Assembly (NCBI GenBank): GCA_009775125.1
Contig: VSPD01000022.1
Span: forward strand, 1-39,040
Origin: Muribaculaceae bacterium
GTDB lineage: Bacteria; Bacteroidota; Bacteroidia; Bacteroidales; Muribaculaceae
Reading direction: 5' to 3'
Length of the DNA stretch: 39,040 nucleotides
Part shown: in pieces, positions 7,983 through 16,493 of the stretch
Position numbering within the stretch: position 1 is the first letter of the stretch
Layout: each line of letters starts with the position of its first letter
Translations under genes and position numbers: made by a program
Notes under the pieces: generated by a model
Told to the model about the DNA's origin: nothing
What the model saw: only the letters and a program-made list of their open reading frames with translations
Database searches by the model: none

Positions 7983-8118
7983 AATTCACAATGCACGATG
8001 CACAATTATTTCAATTCACAATGCACGATGCACAATGCACGATTGTGCTACGCGGCGCAGCCTAATTGTGCATTGTGCATCGTGCATTGTGCATTGCCCT
8101 AATCGTGCATTGTGAATT
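7983..8118. repeat. Inverted and direct repeats of a TGCACGATGCACAAT-type unit
   Basis: The 24-bp sequence starting AATTCACAATGCACG occurs at 7983-8006 and again at 8013-8036. Its inverse follows at 8072-8091 and, in part, at 8102-8118, so the whole can fold into a long stem around a GC-rich centre (CGCGGCGCAGCC). It sits between ettA and recR on their shared transcript path, and no protein is encoded. It may act as a transcript attenuator or be a non-autonomous repeat. Confidence 0.75.
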
Positions 8119-8121
8119 TGT

Positions 8122-9807
8122 TTAGTCCATAAGTTTGCGGTAGCGGCGACGGGGCAGCTCTTTGCCGCCGTTCTGCGCCTTCTTGTATTCCTCATAGTCG
8201 GAATACGAGCCTTCGTAGAACACGACCTTGCCGTCGCCTTCGAACGAGAGGATGTGGGTGCAGATACGGTCGAGGAACCAGCGGTCGTGGCTGACAACAA
8301 CGGCGCATCCTGCGAAATCGTCGAGACCTTCTTCGAGAGCGCGGAGGGTGTTCACGTCGATATCGTTGGTCGGTTCGTCGAGCAGCAGCACGTTGCCCTC
8401 CTCTTTAAGAGCCATGGCAAGGTGCAGGCGGTTACGCTCGCCACCGGAGAGCACGCCGATTTTCTTCTCCTGGTCGGCGCCGGTGAAGTTGAACTTCGAC
8501 AGATAGGCGCGGGCGTTTACATCGCGGCCGCCCATGCGGAACGACTCTACACCCTGCGAGATCACCTCATAGACGGTGCGCTCGGGGATAAGGTCGTGGT
8601 GACGCTGGTCGACATATGCAATCTTCACGGTCTCGCCCACGTCGAACGTGCCGGCATCGGGTGCTTCCTGGCCCATGATAAGGCGGAACAGCGTGGTCTT
8701 GCCGGCACCGTTGGGGCCAATCACGCCAACGATACCGTTGGGCGGGAGCATGAACGAGAGGTCCTCGAAAAGTTTCTTTGTGCCAAAAGATTTTGTAAGG
8801 CCCTTGGCCTCAATCACCTTGTTGCCGAGGCGCGGACCGTTGGGGATGAAAATTTCCAGACGTTCTTCCTTCTGCTTCTGGTCCTCGTTGAGCAAGCGGT
8901 CGTACGACGACAGACGGGCCTTTCCTTTGGCCTGACGCGCTTTGGGGGCCATGCGCACCCATTCAAGCTCGCGTTCGAGAGTCTTGCGACGTTTCGAAGC
9001 CTGCTTCTCCTCCATAGCCATGCGCTTGGTCTTCTGGTCGAGCCATGAGGAATAGTTACCCTTCCAGGGAATACCTTCGCCGCGGTCGAGTTCGAGAATC
9101 CAGCCGGCCACATGGTCGAGGAAGTAACGGTCGTGGGTAATGGCGATTACCGTGCCGGGATATTGCTGGAGATGCTGTTCGAGCCAGTCGATAGACTCGG
9201 CGTCGAGGTGGTTGGTAGGCTCGTCGAGCAACAGGATGTCGGGTTGCTGGAGCAAGAGGCGTATCAAGGCCACGCGACGGCGCTCGCCACCGGAGAGAGT
9301 GTCAATTTTCTGGTCGTCGGGCGGGCATTGGAGGGCGTCCATGGCACGCTCGAGCTTTGAATCGATGTTCCACGCGTCGGCGGCGTCGAGCTTATCTTGC
9401 AGCTCGGCCTGACGCTCGATCAGGGCATTCATCTTGTCGGGATCTTCGAGCACCTCGGGGTCGCCGAACGCCTCGTTCACCTTGTCGTATTCGGCGAGAA
9501 GGTCCATGATGGGCTGCACGCCCTCGCGCACCACCTCGATTACGGTCTTGTCCGGGTCGAGCTGCGGCTCCTGTTCGAGATAGCCCACGGAATAGCCCGG
9601 CGAGAACACCACCTCGCCCTGGTAACTCTTGTCGATGCCGGCGATGATTTTCAACAGCGAGGACTTACCCGAGCCGTTGAGACCGATGATACCGATCTTA
9701 GCGCCGTAGAAAAACGACAGATAAATATTTTTAAGCACTTGCTTTTGAGGCGGGTACGTCTTCGACACACCCACCATCGAGAATATCACTTTTTTATCGT
9801 CAGCCAT
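8122..9807 (-). CDS. ettA: Energy-dependent translational throttle protein EttA (ABC-F)
   Basis: 561 residues, matching EttA (about 555). ABC-F proteins bind the ribosomal E site and gate the first elongation steps according to ATP/ADP ratio; they lack membrane segments. First ABC domain: Walker A GLNGSGKSS (about residue 42), signature LSGGERRRVAL, Walker B with LLLDEPTNHLD. The inter-domain linker (KRRKTLERELEWVRMAPKAR) carries the positively charged P-site tRNA-interaction helices. Second ABC domain: GPNGAGKTT, LSGGERNRLHLA and LLLDEPTNDID. The C-terminus is basic (ELPRRRYRKLMD). An upstream promoter is visible at 9836-9867. First gene of a likely ettA-recR unit. Confidence 0.96.
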   Translation of the reverse strand: MADDKKVIFSMVGVSKTYPPQKQVLKNIYLSFFYGAKIGIIGLNGSGKSSLLKIIAGIDKSYQGEVVFSPGYSVGYLEQEPQLDPDKTVIEVVREGVQPIMDLLAEYDKVNEAFGDPEVLEDPDKMNALIERQAELQDKLDAADAWNIDSKLERAMDALQCPPDDQKIDTLSGGERRRVALIRLLLQQPDILLLDEPTNHLDAESIDWLEQHLQQYPGTVIAITHDRYFLDHVAGWILELDRGEGIPWKGNYSSWLDQKTKRMAMEEKQASKRRKTLERELEWVRMAPKARQAKGKARLSSYDRLLNEDQKQKEERLEIFIPNGPRLGNKVIEAKGLTKSFGTKKLFEDLSFMLPPNGIVGVIGPNGAGKTTLFRLIMGQEAPDAGTFDVGETVKIAYVDQRHHDLIPERTVYEVISQGVESFRMGGRDVNARAYLSKFNFTGADQEKKIGVLSGGERNRLHLAMALKEEGNVLLLDEPTNDIDVNTLRALEEGLDDFAGCAVVVSHDRWFLDRICTHILSFEGDGKVVFYEGSYSDYEEYKKAQNGGKELPRRRYRKLMD

Positions 9808-9835
9808 AATTATGGATATTTATTCAATTTCCCTG

Positions 9836-9867
9836 CAAATTTACAAAAAAATCCCCAACCCCGCAAA
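9836..9867 (-). promoter_or_regulatory. Promoter of ettA
   Basis: On the minus strand, TTTG (9864-9867), a 20-nt spacer and TAAATTTG (9836-9843) fit the Bacteroidetes consensus. The -7 element is 28 nt upstream of the ettA start codon. Confidence 0.6.
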
Positions 9868-9890
9868 CGTCAAGACGCTGCGCTACTTTC

Positions 9891-9929
9891 GCAAGCCGGA
9901 GGCTCGCGTTCCTGCAAAGGCTCGCGTTC
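9891..9929. repeat. GCAAGCCGGAGGCTCGC repeat unit
   Basis: GCAAGCCGGAGGCTCGCGTT followed by CCTGCAAAGGCTCGCGTTCC. It belongs to the same family as 3433-3449, 13343-13353 and the large hairpin at 33749-33811. It lies between the ettA promoter and the end of the metallophosphoesterase gene. Confidence 0.6.
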
Positions 9930-10895
9930 CTACCGGGTGAGGGGGTGGAGGATGGCGGAGGAGGAGAGGCGGATGGCGGTGGAGAGGGAGGGGCGGGATT
10001 CGCGGAGGATGATGGTGCGGTAGCCGCGCGGGCCGAGGTGGTTGTATTCGGTGTCGCCGCCGGAGTAGCGTCCATAGGCGAGGATGATGCCGTGGAGGAC
10101 GGTGGCATAGTCGTTGTCGTGGTCGACGAATACGGCGAATACGTCGCCACGCTCCTTGAAGGCGGCAAACAGGCCGGAGTTCAGGGCCGGGGAGCAGCAT
10201 TTCTCGCCGCGCGTGCCTGCAAGTGGGATGCTTTGGTCGGCAGCCGCCTGTGCAAATTCGGGCAGGGGGATATGGAAAAATGCTACCGATGGCAGGGGCT
10301 CGCCTGAGTTGGCATCGGCAAAACGCTGCGACTCGGAGCGATACCAGTCGATTTGCTCTGACTTGATGTAATCGTAGCCTTTCACGCCGGGGAGGCGGCA
10401 ATAGGAGTTGGAGTCGAAGCAGTAGAGGGCGGCGGCATCGCGTGTGCCGTCGGACGAAAGCACGGGCAGGACGAAGTTGGTCACGCCGGGAATCCCGGCC
10501 ACGGAATCGGTAAGGTTGCCGGGATATGAGCTGATTATGTCGAAGAGTTCGCGGCGCGAGAGGCCCGATTCGTCGTCATGGTTGCCAAAGGTGACGGCAA
10601 ACGGTACGCCGGCAGACGATACGGCAGAAATGACACTGCGGATGCTTTCACGGGCGTTGCCGTAGATAAGGTCGCCGGTGAGCACGACAAGGTCGGGAGC
10701 CTCGGCGCGGATGGCTTCCTGCAAATGTGTGATTACCGAGTCGCACCGGCTGTCGCCGTGGATATAATGGAGGTCGGTGACCTGCAAGATATGGAAAGTG
10801 CTGTCGGGCCGGAATTTCAATACCGGCGCGGCGGCATACGCTGCTATGGGGGCGAGAAAAGCAATTATTAATGCTATAAGTAGATTTTTTGTCAT
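9930..10895 (-). CDS. Secreted calcineurin-like metallophosphoesterase with altered GHxH motif
   Basis: 321 residues with a signal peptide (MTKNLLIALIIAFLAPIAAYAAA), so periplasmic or outer. Metal-binding motifs of the purple-acid-phosphatase-like family are present: TDLHYIHGD (first Asp/His), LTGDLIYG, FGNHDDESG and FFHIPLPE. The last motif, normally GHDH before NDY, reads FVDHDNDY at residues 256-263; alignment suggests an in-frame loss of Gly-His, which would remove one metal ligand. It may therefore be impaired or only structurally similar. Substrate unknown; phosphomono- or diesterase by family. It begins just beyond the terminator that ends the glycosidase block, so it is probably transcribed separately. 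No clear promoter was found. Confidence 0.85.
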   Translation of the reverse strand: MTKNLLIALIIAFLAPIAAYAAAPVLKFRPDSTFHILQVTDLHYIHGDSRCDSVITHLQEAIRAEAPDLVVLTGDLIYGNARESIRSVISAVSSAGVPFAVTFGNHDDESGLSRRELFDIISSYPGNLTDSVAGIPGVTNFVLPVLSSDGTRDAAALYCFDSNSYCRLPGVKGYDYIKSEQIDWYRSESQRFADANSGEPLPSVAFFHIPLPEFAQAAADQSIPLAGTRGEKCCSPALNSGLFAAFKERGDVFAVFVDHDNDYATVLHGIILAYGRYSGGDTEYNHLGPRGYRTIILRESRPSLSTAIRLSSSAILHPLTR

Positions 10896-10901
10896 GGCTG
10901 T

Positions 10902-10941
10902 AAAAATTTGAAAAATCAGGCAGACCGGGCGGTCTGCCTGA
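10902..10941 (-). terminator. Intrinsic terminator of the GH31-GDPD-GH36-GH89 block
   Basis: An 11-bp perfect stem, 10916-10926 with 10931-10941, with loop GGGC. On the minus strand it is followed by TTTTTCAAATTTTT (10902-10915). It lies about 90 nt past the stop of the GH89 gene, in the right orientation to end that transcript. Confidence 0.85.
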
Positions 10942-11032
10942 TGAACAATCCTTTTAACCTATATCTTTCAATCTTAGTTTTGAGGGAGAAGTTTCACAAC
11001 TTCATTACACTTTTCTTTCTTCTATAATTATC

Positions 11033-13255
11033 CTATTCTTTTGGAGTGGGTTGTGCTGCGATGGCGTCGCGGTACTTGGCGAGGAGTGTGGCTGCCACTT
11101 CGCGGCTGTCGCCTTGCGGGGTGGCGGGGAAAGAGCCGACACGGTAACGCCACCAGTTTTTCTCGAAGTCGCATACGCGTTTCTTGTAGGCGAGGAACTC
11201 GGGGTCGTCGGCCTTGTCGCCGAATTTCACGCCGCGGTCCATTGCCGAATCGACTGCGTCGAAGAACATCTGCCAGCGGGGCATGTAGAACGTTGAAACC
11301 AAGCCTTGCCATGTGCGCGAGGCGTAGTCGTTGAGCGGCTTGTCGGCATCGCCCCAAGTGGTGATGAGGTTGCGGGCGTTGGATTCGTAATAGTCCTTTT
11401 CAGCATCGGTCACGCCCCACGAGCGGGCATCGTCGATCCACTTGCCGGTGAGGAAGGCGCTCTGTGTGGCAAGGAGGGTGTCGAGGTCGCGGAGGATGGA
11501 GAGCATCTCGGCCTTGCGACGGTTCATCTCCGCGCGGTCGCCGGCATTGTAAGCCTTTTCGTAGAGTCGGAAAGAGGTGAGGAAATAGTTTGACAGGAGC
11601 TGACGGGTTATGTTGGTAAGGTCGTAGGCATAGGTATCCCCCACTCCTTCGGCGGCGAGCATCTCGTCGAGGACGGAGATGAGCACACGGTTGTCGTACT
11701 TGATGCGGGGATTGGCATAGCGTGTCTTGTATTTGCCGAAGCATGGGCGCACGTTCACCATCGGGCATTGGCCGGGCGATGAATAGGCCACATACACGCT
11801 GTCGATGAGCAGCTGCCAGGCCTTGCGGCCGTGGGCGTCGGTGCGGCCCACACGGCGGTCGGCGAGGGCGGGAGTCCATTCGGCAAGGTTTTTGTGGGTG
11901 TCGAAATCCCAAGCCTTTTCAAACACATACTGGTGCATGAACGGGTTGCAGTCGAAGCCTTCGAGCGTGGAGCCGACGCCACGGAAGCCGTCGCCGCCAT
12001 TGGCCACGGTGTTTTCGACGCGCTCGTTCACAGTGGCGATATTGCCCACGAGCATGGTGTTTCCGCCAAAGTTGCCGAGATAGCACCAAATGAAAGGCAC
12101 GCCGTGGAATTTGTCGGTACGCTGCCACACCTCCTGACGCTCGCAGTAGTAGTCGAGCAAGAGCTGGCGTTTGGCGTCGAACGACGTGATGTAGGCCTTG
12201 ATGCGCTCGGGGGTCCAGTTTTTGTTGTGATAGAAAAGCCATGTCATCTGGAGCCATGTGGCGTCGGGGTCGGCGGCGATGAGCGAATCGTAGACCTGAC
12301 GGCTTACGCGGCCAAGGTATTCCGGCTCCCACGACGGGGGCTGCACTTCGTTGAACACGTCGATTCCGTAGATATGGTCGGTGCCGTAGAGCTCGGCTTG
12401 CTTTTCAAGGAATTTTTTCTGAATGACGGGGAAGAGGGGGTCCATCGGGTCGAGGAGCGAGCAAGCCGTCTCGTTGGTGAAGGCCTGCCAGGGCGACAGT
12501 TTGGAAATCTTGGCGTCGGGATAGATTTTTTTCAGGCCTTCGGGGACATGGCCGGCAAAGGCAGGAAGGACGGGACGCATGTTGAGCTCGCGCTCGCGGG
12601 CCGTGATTTTCTGTTGCAGCTCGAGCTGACCGTCGAGCCACGACTGCGGGAGGGGTCCTTGCCAGGCATCCATGTTGGTCATGCGGTGCCAGGGCAGATG
12701 TGAGGGGCCTGTGAAGTAGGCTCGCACCTCCTCGTCGGGGATGCCGAGTTCGGTCCACACCTTATACCAGATGGATTCCTGTCCGGTGATAGCCAAAGGC
12801 AGATTCACGCCGTTGAGGGCCATCCAGTCGATGAGGTGTTCCCAATCTTCCCACTTCCACCAGGGCATAGTGTAGCCGAAAGTGCAGTAGTTGAGGAAGA
12901 AGCGGTTGTCGACACGGGCTTTCACCGAGATAGGTTCGGCGGGAAGAGGAAGCACTTCGGGAAGGGTGAAGCGCGCGTCTTTGTACCAGCCAAGCTCGGT
13001 GTTGCACAGATATTTGAGATAATGGTTCAAGCCCACGGCCATGGAGTTGGCATTGTTGCCGGAAATCACCACTTTGCCGCCATCGGCGGATATGGTGAAC
13101 GCATCGGCATCGCCTTTGGGGGCGAGGCGGAATTCAAATTCCCCGGCACGGTCGCCGAGCACGCGCCGGGCAAGGTCGCGCGCCGCCGTGACATCGTCGG
13201 CAAACGCCACGACAGCCACGAGCAGGGAAAGAAGCAGTGTGAGATATTTTTTCAT
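11033..13255 (-). CDS. Secreted alpha-N-acetylglucosaminidase (GH89, NAGLU-like)
   Basis: 740 residues with a signal peptide (MKKYLTLLLSLLVAVVAFA). Removes terminal alpha-linked N-acetylglucosamine. The architecture matches GH89: a small N-terminal alpha/beta domain (about 20-115), a catalytic (beta/alpha)8 barrel (about 120-440; FGYTMPWWKWEDWEHLIDWM, GVNLPLAITGQESIWY), and an all-alpha C-terminal domain. Likely acid/base E303 (in DVFNEVQPP) and nucleophile E432 (in STLEGFDCNP); their spacing fits characterised GH89 enzymes. Human NAGLU acts on heparan sulphate and Clostridium GH89 on mucin alpha-GlcNAc. Here the neighbours suggest alpha-GlcNAc on a glycerol-phosphate polymer as another option (inference). 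Last gene of its block, just before the terminator at 10902-10941. Confidence 0.95.
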   Translation of the reverse strand: MKKYLTLLLSLLVAVVAFADDVTAARDLARRVLGDRAGEFEFRLAPKGDADAFTISADGGKVVISGNNANSMAVGLNHYLKYLCNTELGWYKDARFTLPEVLPLPAEPISVKARVDNRFFLNYCTFGYTMPWWKWEDWEHLIDWMALNGVNLPLAITGQESIWYKVWTELGIPDEEVRAYFTGPSHLPWHRMTNMDAWQGPLPQSWLDGQLELQQKITARERELNMRPVLPAFAGHVPEGLKKIYPDAKISKLSPWQAFTNETACSLLDPMDPLFPVIQKKFLEKQAELYGTDHIYGIDVFNEVQPPSWEPEYLGRVSRQVYDSLIAADPDATWLQMTWLFYHNKNWTPERIKAYITSFDAKRQLLLDYYCERQEVWQRTDKFHGVPFIWCYLGNFGGNTMLVGNIATVNERVENTVANGGDGFRGVGSTLEGFDCNPFMHQYVFEKAWDFDTHKNLAEWTPALADRRVGRTDAHGRKAWQLLIDSVYVAYSSPGQCPMVNVRPCFGKYKTRYANPRIKYDNRVLISVLDEMLAAEGVGDTYAYDLTNITRQLLSNYFLTSFRLYEKAYNAGDRAEMNRRKAEMLSILRDLDTLLATQSAFLTGKWIDDARSWGVTDAEKDYYESNARNLITTWGDADKPLNDYASRTWQGLVSTFYMPRWQMFFDAVDSAMDRGVKFGDKADDPEFLAYKKRVCDFEKNWWRYRVGSFPATPQGDSREVAATLLAKYRDAIAAQPTPKE

Positions 13256-13300
13256 GTTTTGATTTGTTTCGAGGGGGATGGGCGATTTATTTCGATTTAA

Positions 13301-13336
13301 ATCGAGTTAAATCGAGTTAAGTCGAGTTAAGTCGAG
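13301..13336. repeat. 10-bp tandem repeat between GH36 and GH89
   Basis: Units ATCGAGTTAA, ATCGAGTTAA, GTCGAGTTAA and a partial GTCGAG in tandem, preceded by a degenerate unit (TTCGATTTAA, 13291-13300). It is immediately followed by part of the GCAAGCCGGAGG repeat family (13343-13353). It lies in the 143-nt gap upstream of the GH89 start. Confidence 0.85.
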
Positions 13337-13398
13337 CTTTTTCGCAAGCCGGAGGGTTCTTTGCCTTTGGCAAAGCGCTTCGCGATGAGTGTTCCTGC

Positions 13399-15579
13399 CT
13401 AATTGGATTCGAGGAGGAGGACGCGCGAGGAATACTCGGTGCGGTCGGCGGCGGGAAGATTATGGGTTACGGGCAATTCGAGGCCGGTGGACATGAGGAA
13501 GCGTCCGGAGAACGATTTGCCTTCGAATGAGAGGGGCTTGCGGTCGATGCGGTTGATCTCGCGCACGCGATATGTGCGGTCGGGGTCGAGGCCGGACATG
13601 ACGACACGGGGATACTGTTTGTTGCGGAAATTTTCGGTACGCCACCAGAAGAACACGGCTTTGTCTTTTTCGGGAGCGGCATAAAGCAACGATGCAACAC
13701 CCTTATGGTCGTAGGGCGAGACAAGACGGTAGAGGTCGCCAAACTGCACGATGGGGCGTATTTCCTTGTATTCGGCGATAGCCTTGCGGCACTGTGCTTT
13801 TTCGGCTTCGGTCATATCCTTGGGCTGCATTTCCATGCCAAGACGGCCCGACATGGCCACGTCGGTGCGGAATTTGAGCGGAATGGTGCGCTGGGTCTGA
13901 TGATTGGGCGTGGCGCTGATATGAGAGGCCATGGCTATGGCCGGGTAGAAATAGCTTGTGCCCCACTGGATGAAGATGCGCTGGAGGGCGTCGGTGTTGT
14001 CGGACACCCAGAATTCGTCGAACCACGGCATCACGCCCCAGTTGGCGCGTCCGCCGCCACCGGCGCATGCCTGGATTGTCACATCGGGATATTTGGCGCG
14101 GATACGGTCGAGGGTGGCTGCAAGACCACGGTGATAGTCGATGTAGAGGTGACTCTGTTTGTCGGAAGTGAGATAGGCCGAGCCGTGGTTTTTGATGCAG
14201 GCGTTGGCATCCCACTTGATATAGTCTATTTCAGGGTACTTGGTAAGAAGAGTGTCTACGATCGAGAAAACGATGTCTTGCACGGCCGGATTGCCCATGT
14301 CGAGGGCAATCTGGTTGCCCCCTCGGCCGTATTGCGTCTTATGGCTTTTTTCTTCAACAACATATTCGGGGTGCTCGCGATAGAGCAGGCTCATGGTGTC
14401 GGTCATCTCCGGCTCGATCCAGATGCCGAAGCGTATGCCGCGCTTGCGGGCTGCGTCGGTGAGGCCTTTGATGCCGTGGGGGAGCTTGCGAGTGTCTACG
14501 GTCCAGTCGCCGAGGGCGGCCTTGTCGTTGTCGCGGCGGTAGACAGGGCCGAACCAGCCGTCGTCCATAACGAAAAGCTCGCCGCCGAGGTCGGCAATAT
14601 CGGACATCATCTGGGCCATTTCTTTCTCTTTGATGTCGAAATAGACGCCTTCCCAGGAGTTGAGCAGAATCTTGCGCTCGCGGTCGCCGTGGGCCATGCG
14701 GTGGGCGCGACCCCAGCGGTGGAAATTGCGCGATGCGCCGCCGGTGCCTTCTTCCGAGTAGGTCAAGGCAAGCACGGGAGTGACAAACTGCTCGCCGGGA
14801 GCGAGATGATATTCAGAATTTTCATCGTTGATGCCGGCAAAGAAATGGTGATACGACGAATGGTCGGTGTCGATGCGCAGGAGATAGTTTCCGGAATAGC
14901 AAAGCGCGGCGCCTATTGTGCGTCCGCTTTCCTCACGGGGCTTGCCGTCGAGCGAGAGCATGATTTCGGAGTGGGCATAGTGCGAGTTGCGGATGCCGTC
15001 CTTATTTTTTATGGATTTGAGGCCGTGGGTCAAAGGCTGCTGCTCGAGCTGAGCCTCATTGCCCCAGTTGCCCCAAAACGATGAGAGCCACACGTCGCCG
15101 AAGCGCACGGGCAGGTAGCCGGATGCAAACTGCGTGAGCGTGACGGCAGAAGGCTCGTCGTGGGATATTTCCGTCCATGTCTCGATTACTTCCGAATCGG
15201 GCCATGTGCGGTAATTGACATCGACGGTGAAGGGGTAATATGTGTCTTTGAGCGTGATTGTGGTGACGGGGCCGTCGCGTTTCACGGATGCAACATTAAG
15301 GTCGAGGGTCATGTTGCCGTCGGCATGGCGGGCGGCTACGGCGGTTTCAGACACGGTGGTCATGCCATAGGCGGGATATGCGTTGAGACGCGGACCGCCT
15401 GCCGATTTCAACGCGGCGGCATCGGCGGGCGCCAATTTGGGGCCGTAATAGAGAAATTTCAGCGGACGCCCTTCTGTGGCGTCGAGCACGATCGACGACG
15501 AAGGGGTGTTAATATCCACGATTTCGGCAGACGCCGAAATCGCGGACAGAACAAGCATTGACGTTACGATACGTTTCAT
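13399..15579 (-). CDS. Secreted alpha-galactosidase (GH36)
   Basis: 726 residues from the ATG at 15577-15579, which opens a signal peptide (MKRIVTSMLVLSAISASAE). A start further upstream is possible but would precede the signal with basic residues. The start overlaps the stop of the upstream phosphodiesterase gene as ATGA, implying translational coupling. Hydrolyses terminal alpha-galactosides. Domains: N-terminal beta-supersandwich (about 20-290), (beta/alpha)8 melibiase barrel (about 295-620) and C-terminal beta-sandwich. The likely nucleophile is D457 in IKWDANA; the acid/base lies in SDNTD (D527/D530). LNSWEGVYFD, FVMDDGWFG and IWIEPEM are also typical of GH36. Context suggests removal of alpha-galactosyl decorations in the periplasm. 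Confidence 0.94.
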   Translation of the reverse strand: MKRIVTSMLVLSAISASAEIVDINTPSSSIVLDATEGRPLKFLYYGPKLAPADAAALKSAGGPRLNAYPAYGMTTVSETAVAARHADGNMTLDLNVASVKRDGPVTTITLKDTYYPFTVDVNYRTWPDSEVIETWTEISHDEPSAVTLTQFASGYLPVRFGDVWLSSFWGNWGNEAQLEQQPLTHGLKSIKNKDGIRNSHYAHSEIMLSLDGKPREESGRTIGAALCYSGNYLLRIDTDHSSYHHFFAGINDENSEYHLAPGEQFVTPVLALTYSEEGTGGASRNFHRWGRAHRMAHGDRERKILLNSWEGVYFDIKEKEMAQMMSDIADLGGELFVMDDGWFGPVYRRDNDKAALGDWTVDTRKLPHGIKGLTDAARKRGIRFGIWIEPEMTDTMSLLYREHPEYVVEEKSHKTQYGRGGNQIALDMGNPAVQDIVFSIVDTLLTKYPEIDYIKWDANACIKNHGSAYLTSDKQSHLYIDYHRGLAATLDRIRAKYPDVTIQACAGGGGRANWGVMPWFDEFWVSDNTDALQRIFIQWGTSYFYPAIAMASHISATPNHQTQRTIPLKFRTDVAMSGRLGMEMQPKDMTEAEKAQCRKAIAEYKEIRPIVQFGDLYRLVSPYDHKGVASLLYAAPEKDKAVFFWWRTENFRNKQYPRVVMSGLDPDRTYRVREINRIDRKPLSFEGKSFSGRFLMSTGLELPVTHNLPAADRTEYSSRVLLLESN

Positions 15580-16337
15580 TTCAAAATTGATTGAAGCAAT
15601 TCGGGTTCGTTGGTGGTGATGAAATCGGCGCCTTTCTCGATGCACCATTTCATGTCGCCTTCTTTATTCACTGTCCATACATTCACTTTGAGTCCAAGGT
15701 CGTGGGCTTGCTTGAACCATTCGGGATGCTTGCGCATGGCGCCGATGGAATAGTCGAGGCCGGCGGCACCGGCTGCTTTAAGCTCGGCGGGAGTCATGTC
15801 GCCGGAGAGATAGAACACGGGAGTGCCCTTAGGAGCGTACTTGATAAAATTGAACAGGCCTTCCTTGGAGAAAGTGATGTATTCCGTGCGGTCTTCAAGA
15901 CCACGGGCGGCGATGAGAGCCACAATGTCCTTTACCACCTGCTCTTCCTTGGCCTTGTCGGCGTGTTCCTTCATCTCGAGGATGATACGTGTTTTGAGAC
16001 CTTTGGCCGTGTCGAGATATTTCTGCAAGGTGGAGATGGTCTCGCCGTTGTGGAGCCCCTGAGGCATGACTATGGAAGCGGGGGATGTCTGAATTGTGAT
16101 ACCGTTGATTGTGGCGTCGTGGTTAACGACGATAGCGCCGTCGGCCGTGGCCCACACATCAAATTCCGAGCCGTAGCAGCCGATTGAGTCGGCCTTTACC
16201 AGCGAACGTATGGAGTTTTGCGCCGAGCCGTCGGCTTTCCAATATCCGCGGTGGGCGATTACTTGGGGATTTGCGGCACAGGCTCCGATGGCAACGATGC
16301 CGAAGCAAGCAGAAAGGAAGGTTTTGGAGAAGTTCAT
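15576..16337 (-). CDS. Secreted glycerophosphodiester phosphodiesterase (GDPD)
   Basis: 253 residues with an export signal (MNFSKTFLSACFGIVAIGAC; cleavable, possibly lipoprotein at C20 because of IGAC). GDPDs hydrolyse glycerophosphodiesters to sn-glycerol-3-phosphate plus an alcohol. Catalytic features: HRGY (H29, R30), the metal ligands in EFD (E58, D60), NHD (H73) and LEMKEH. The usual ENT after HRG is QNS here (Q40-N41). A TIM-barrel ending with KVNVWTVNKEGDMKW and DFITTNEPELL is typical. The product could be taken up by the two GlpT-type carriers in this window. Its stop overlaps the GH36 start. A repeat element lies upstream, between it and GH31. Confidence 0.93.
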   Translation of the reverse strand: MNFSKTFLSACFGIVAIGACAANPQVIAHRGYWKADGSAQNSIRSLVKADSIGCYGSEFDVWATADGAIVVNHDATINGITIQTSPASIVMPQGLHNGETISTLQKYLDTAKGLKTRIILEMKEHADKAKEEQVVKDIVALIAARGLEDRTEYITFSKEGLFNFIKYAPKGTPVFYLSGDMTPAELKAAGAAGLDYSIGAMRKHPEWFKQAHDLGLKVNVWTVNKEGDMKWCIEKGADFITTNEPELLQSILK

Positions 16338-16413
16338 TTTAGGTGAGTATAATGTCAGTTTTTTTATCCGCGAGGCACAGTTTCACAGTGCCTTTGATTG
16401 GTTTCCCGGATCC

Positions 16414-16472
16414 CCCCGCATGTCGGCTTCGCCTCCATACGGGGTTAACCAAGGAGTCACGGCTTCGCCGTG
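16414..16472. repeat. 59-bp repeat on the 3' side of GH31
   Basis: Begins CCCCGCATGTCGGCTTCGCC and ends CACGGCTTCGCCGTG, with an internal CATACGGGGTTAACC. It matches 18882-18940 at 56 of 59 positions in the same orientation. The pair brackets the GH31 gene. Confidence 0.9.
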
Positions 16473-16493
16473 TAAAAATACACAAAAATCTTA

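Noticed and set aside
9397..10023. Long open frames antisense to ettA, GH89, GH36, GH31 and SusCD
   Set aside because: GC-rich genes with biased third positions give long antisense frames; these have no motifs and no promoters, and each faces a well-supported gene.
11033..13255. Heparan sulphate as the obvious substrate because of the NAGLU-like GH89
   Set aside because: No polysaccharide lyase, unsaturated glucuronidase (GH88) or sulphatase is present in the window, all expected for a heparan locus.
13301..13336. Possible CRISPR array
   Set aside because: The units are 10 bp in direct tandem without spacers, and no cas gene is in the window.
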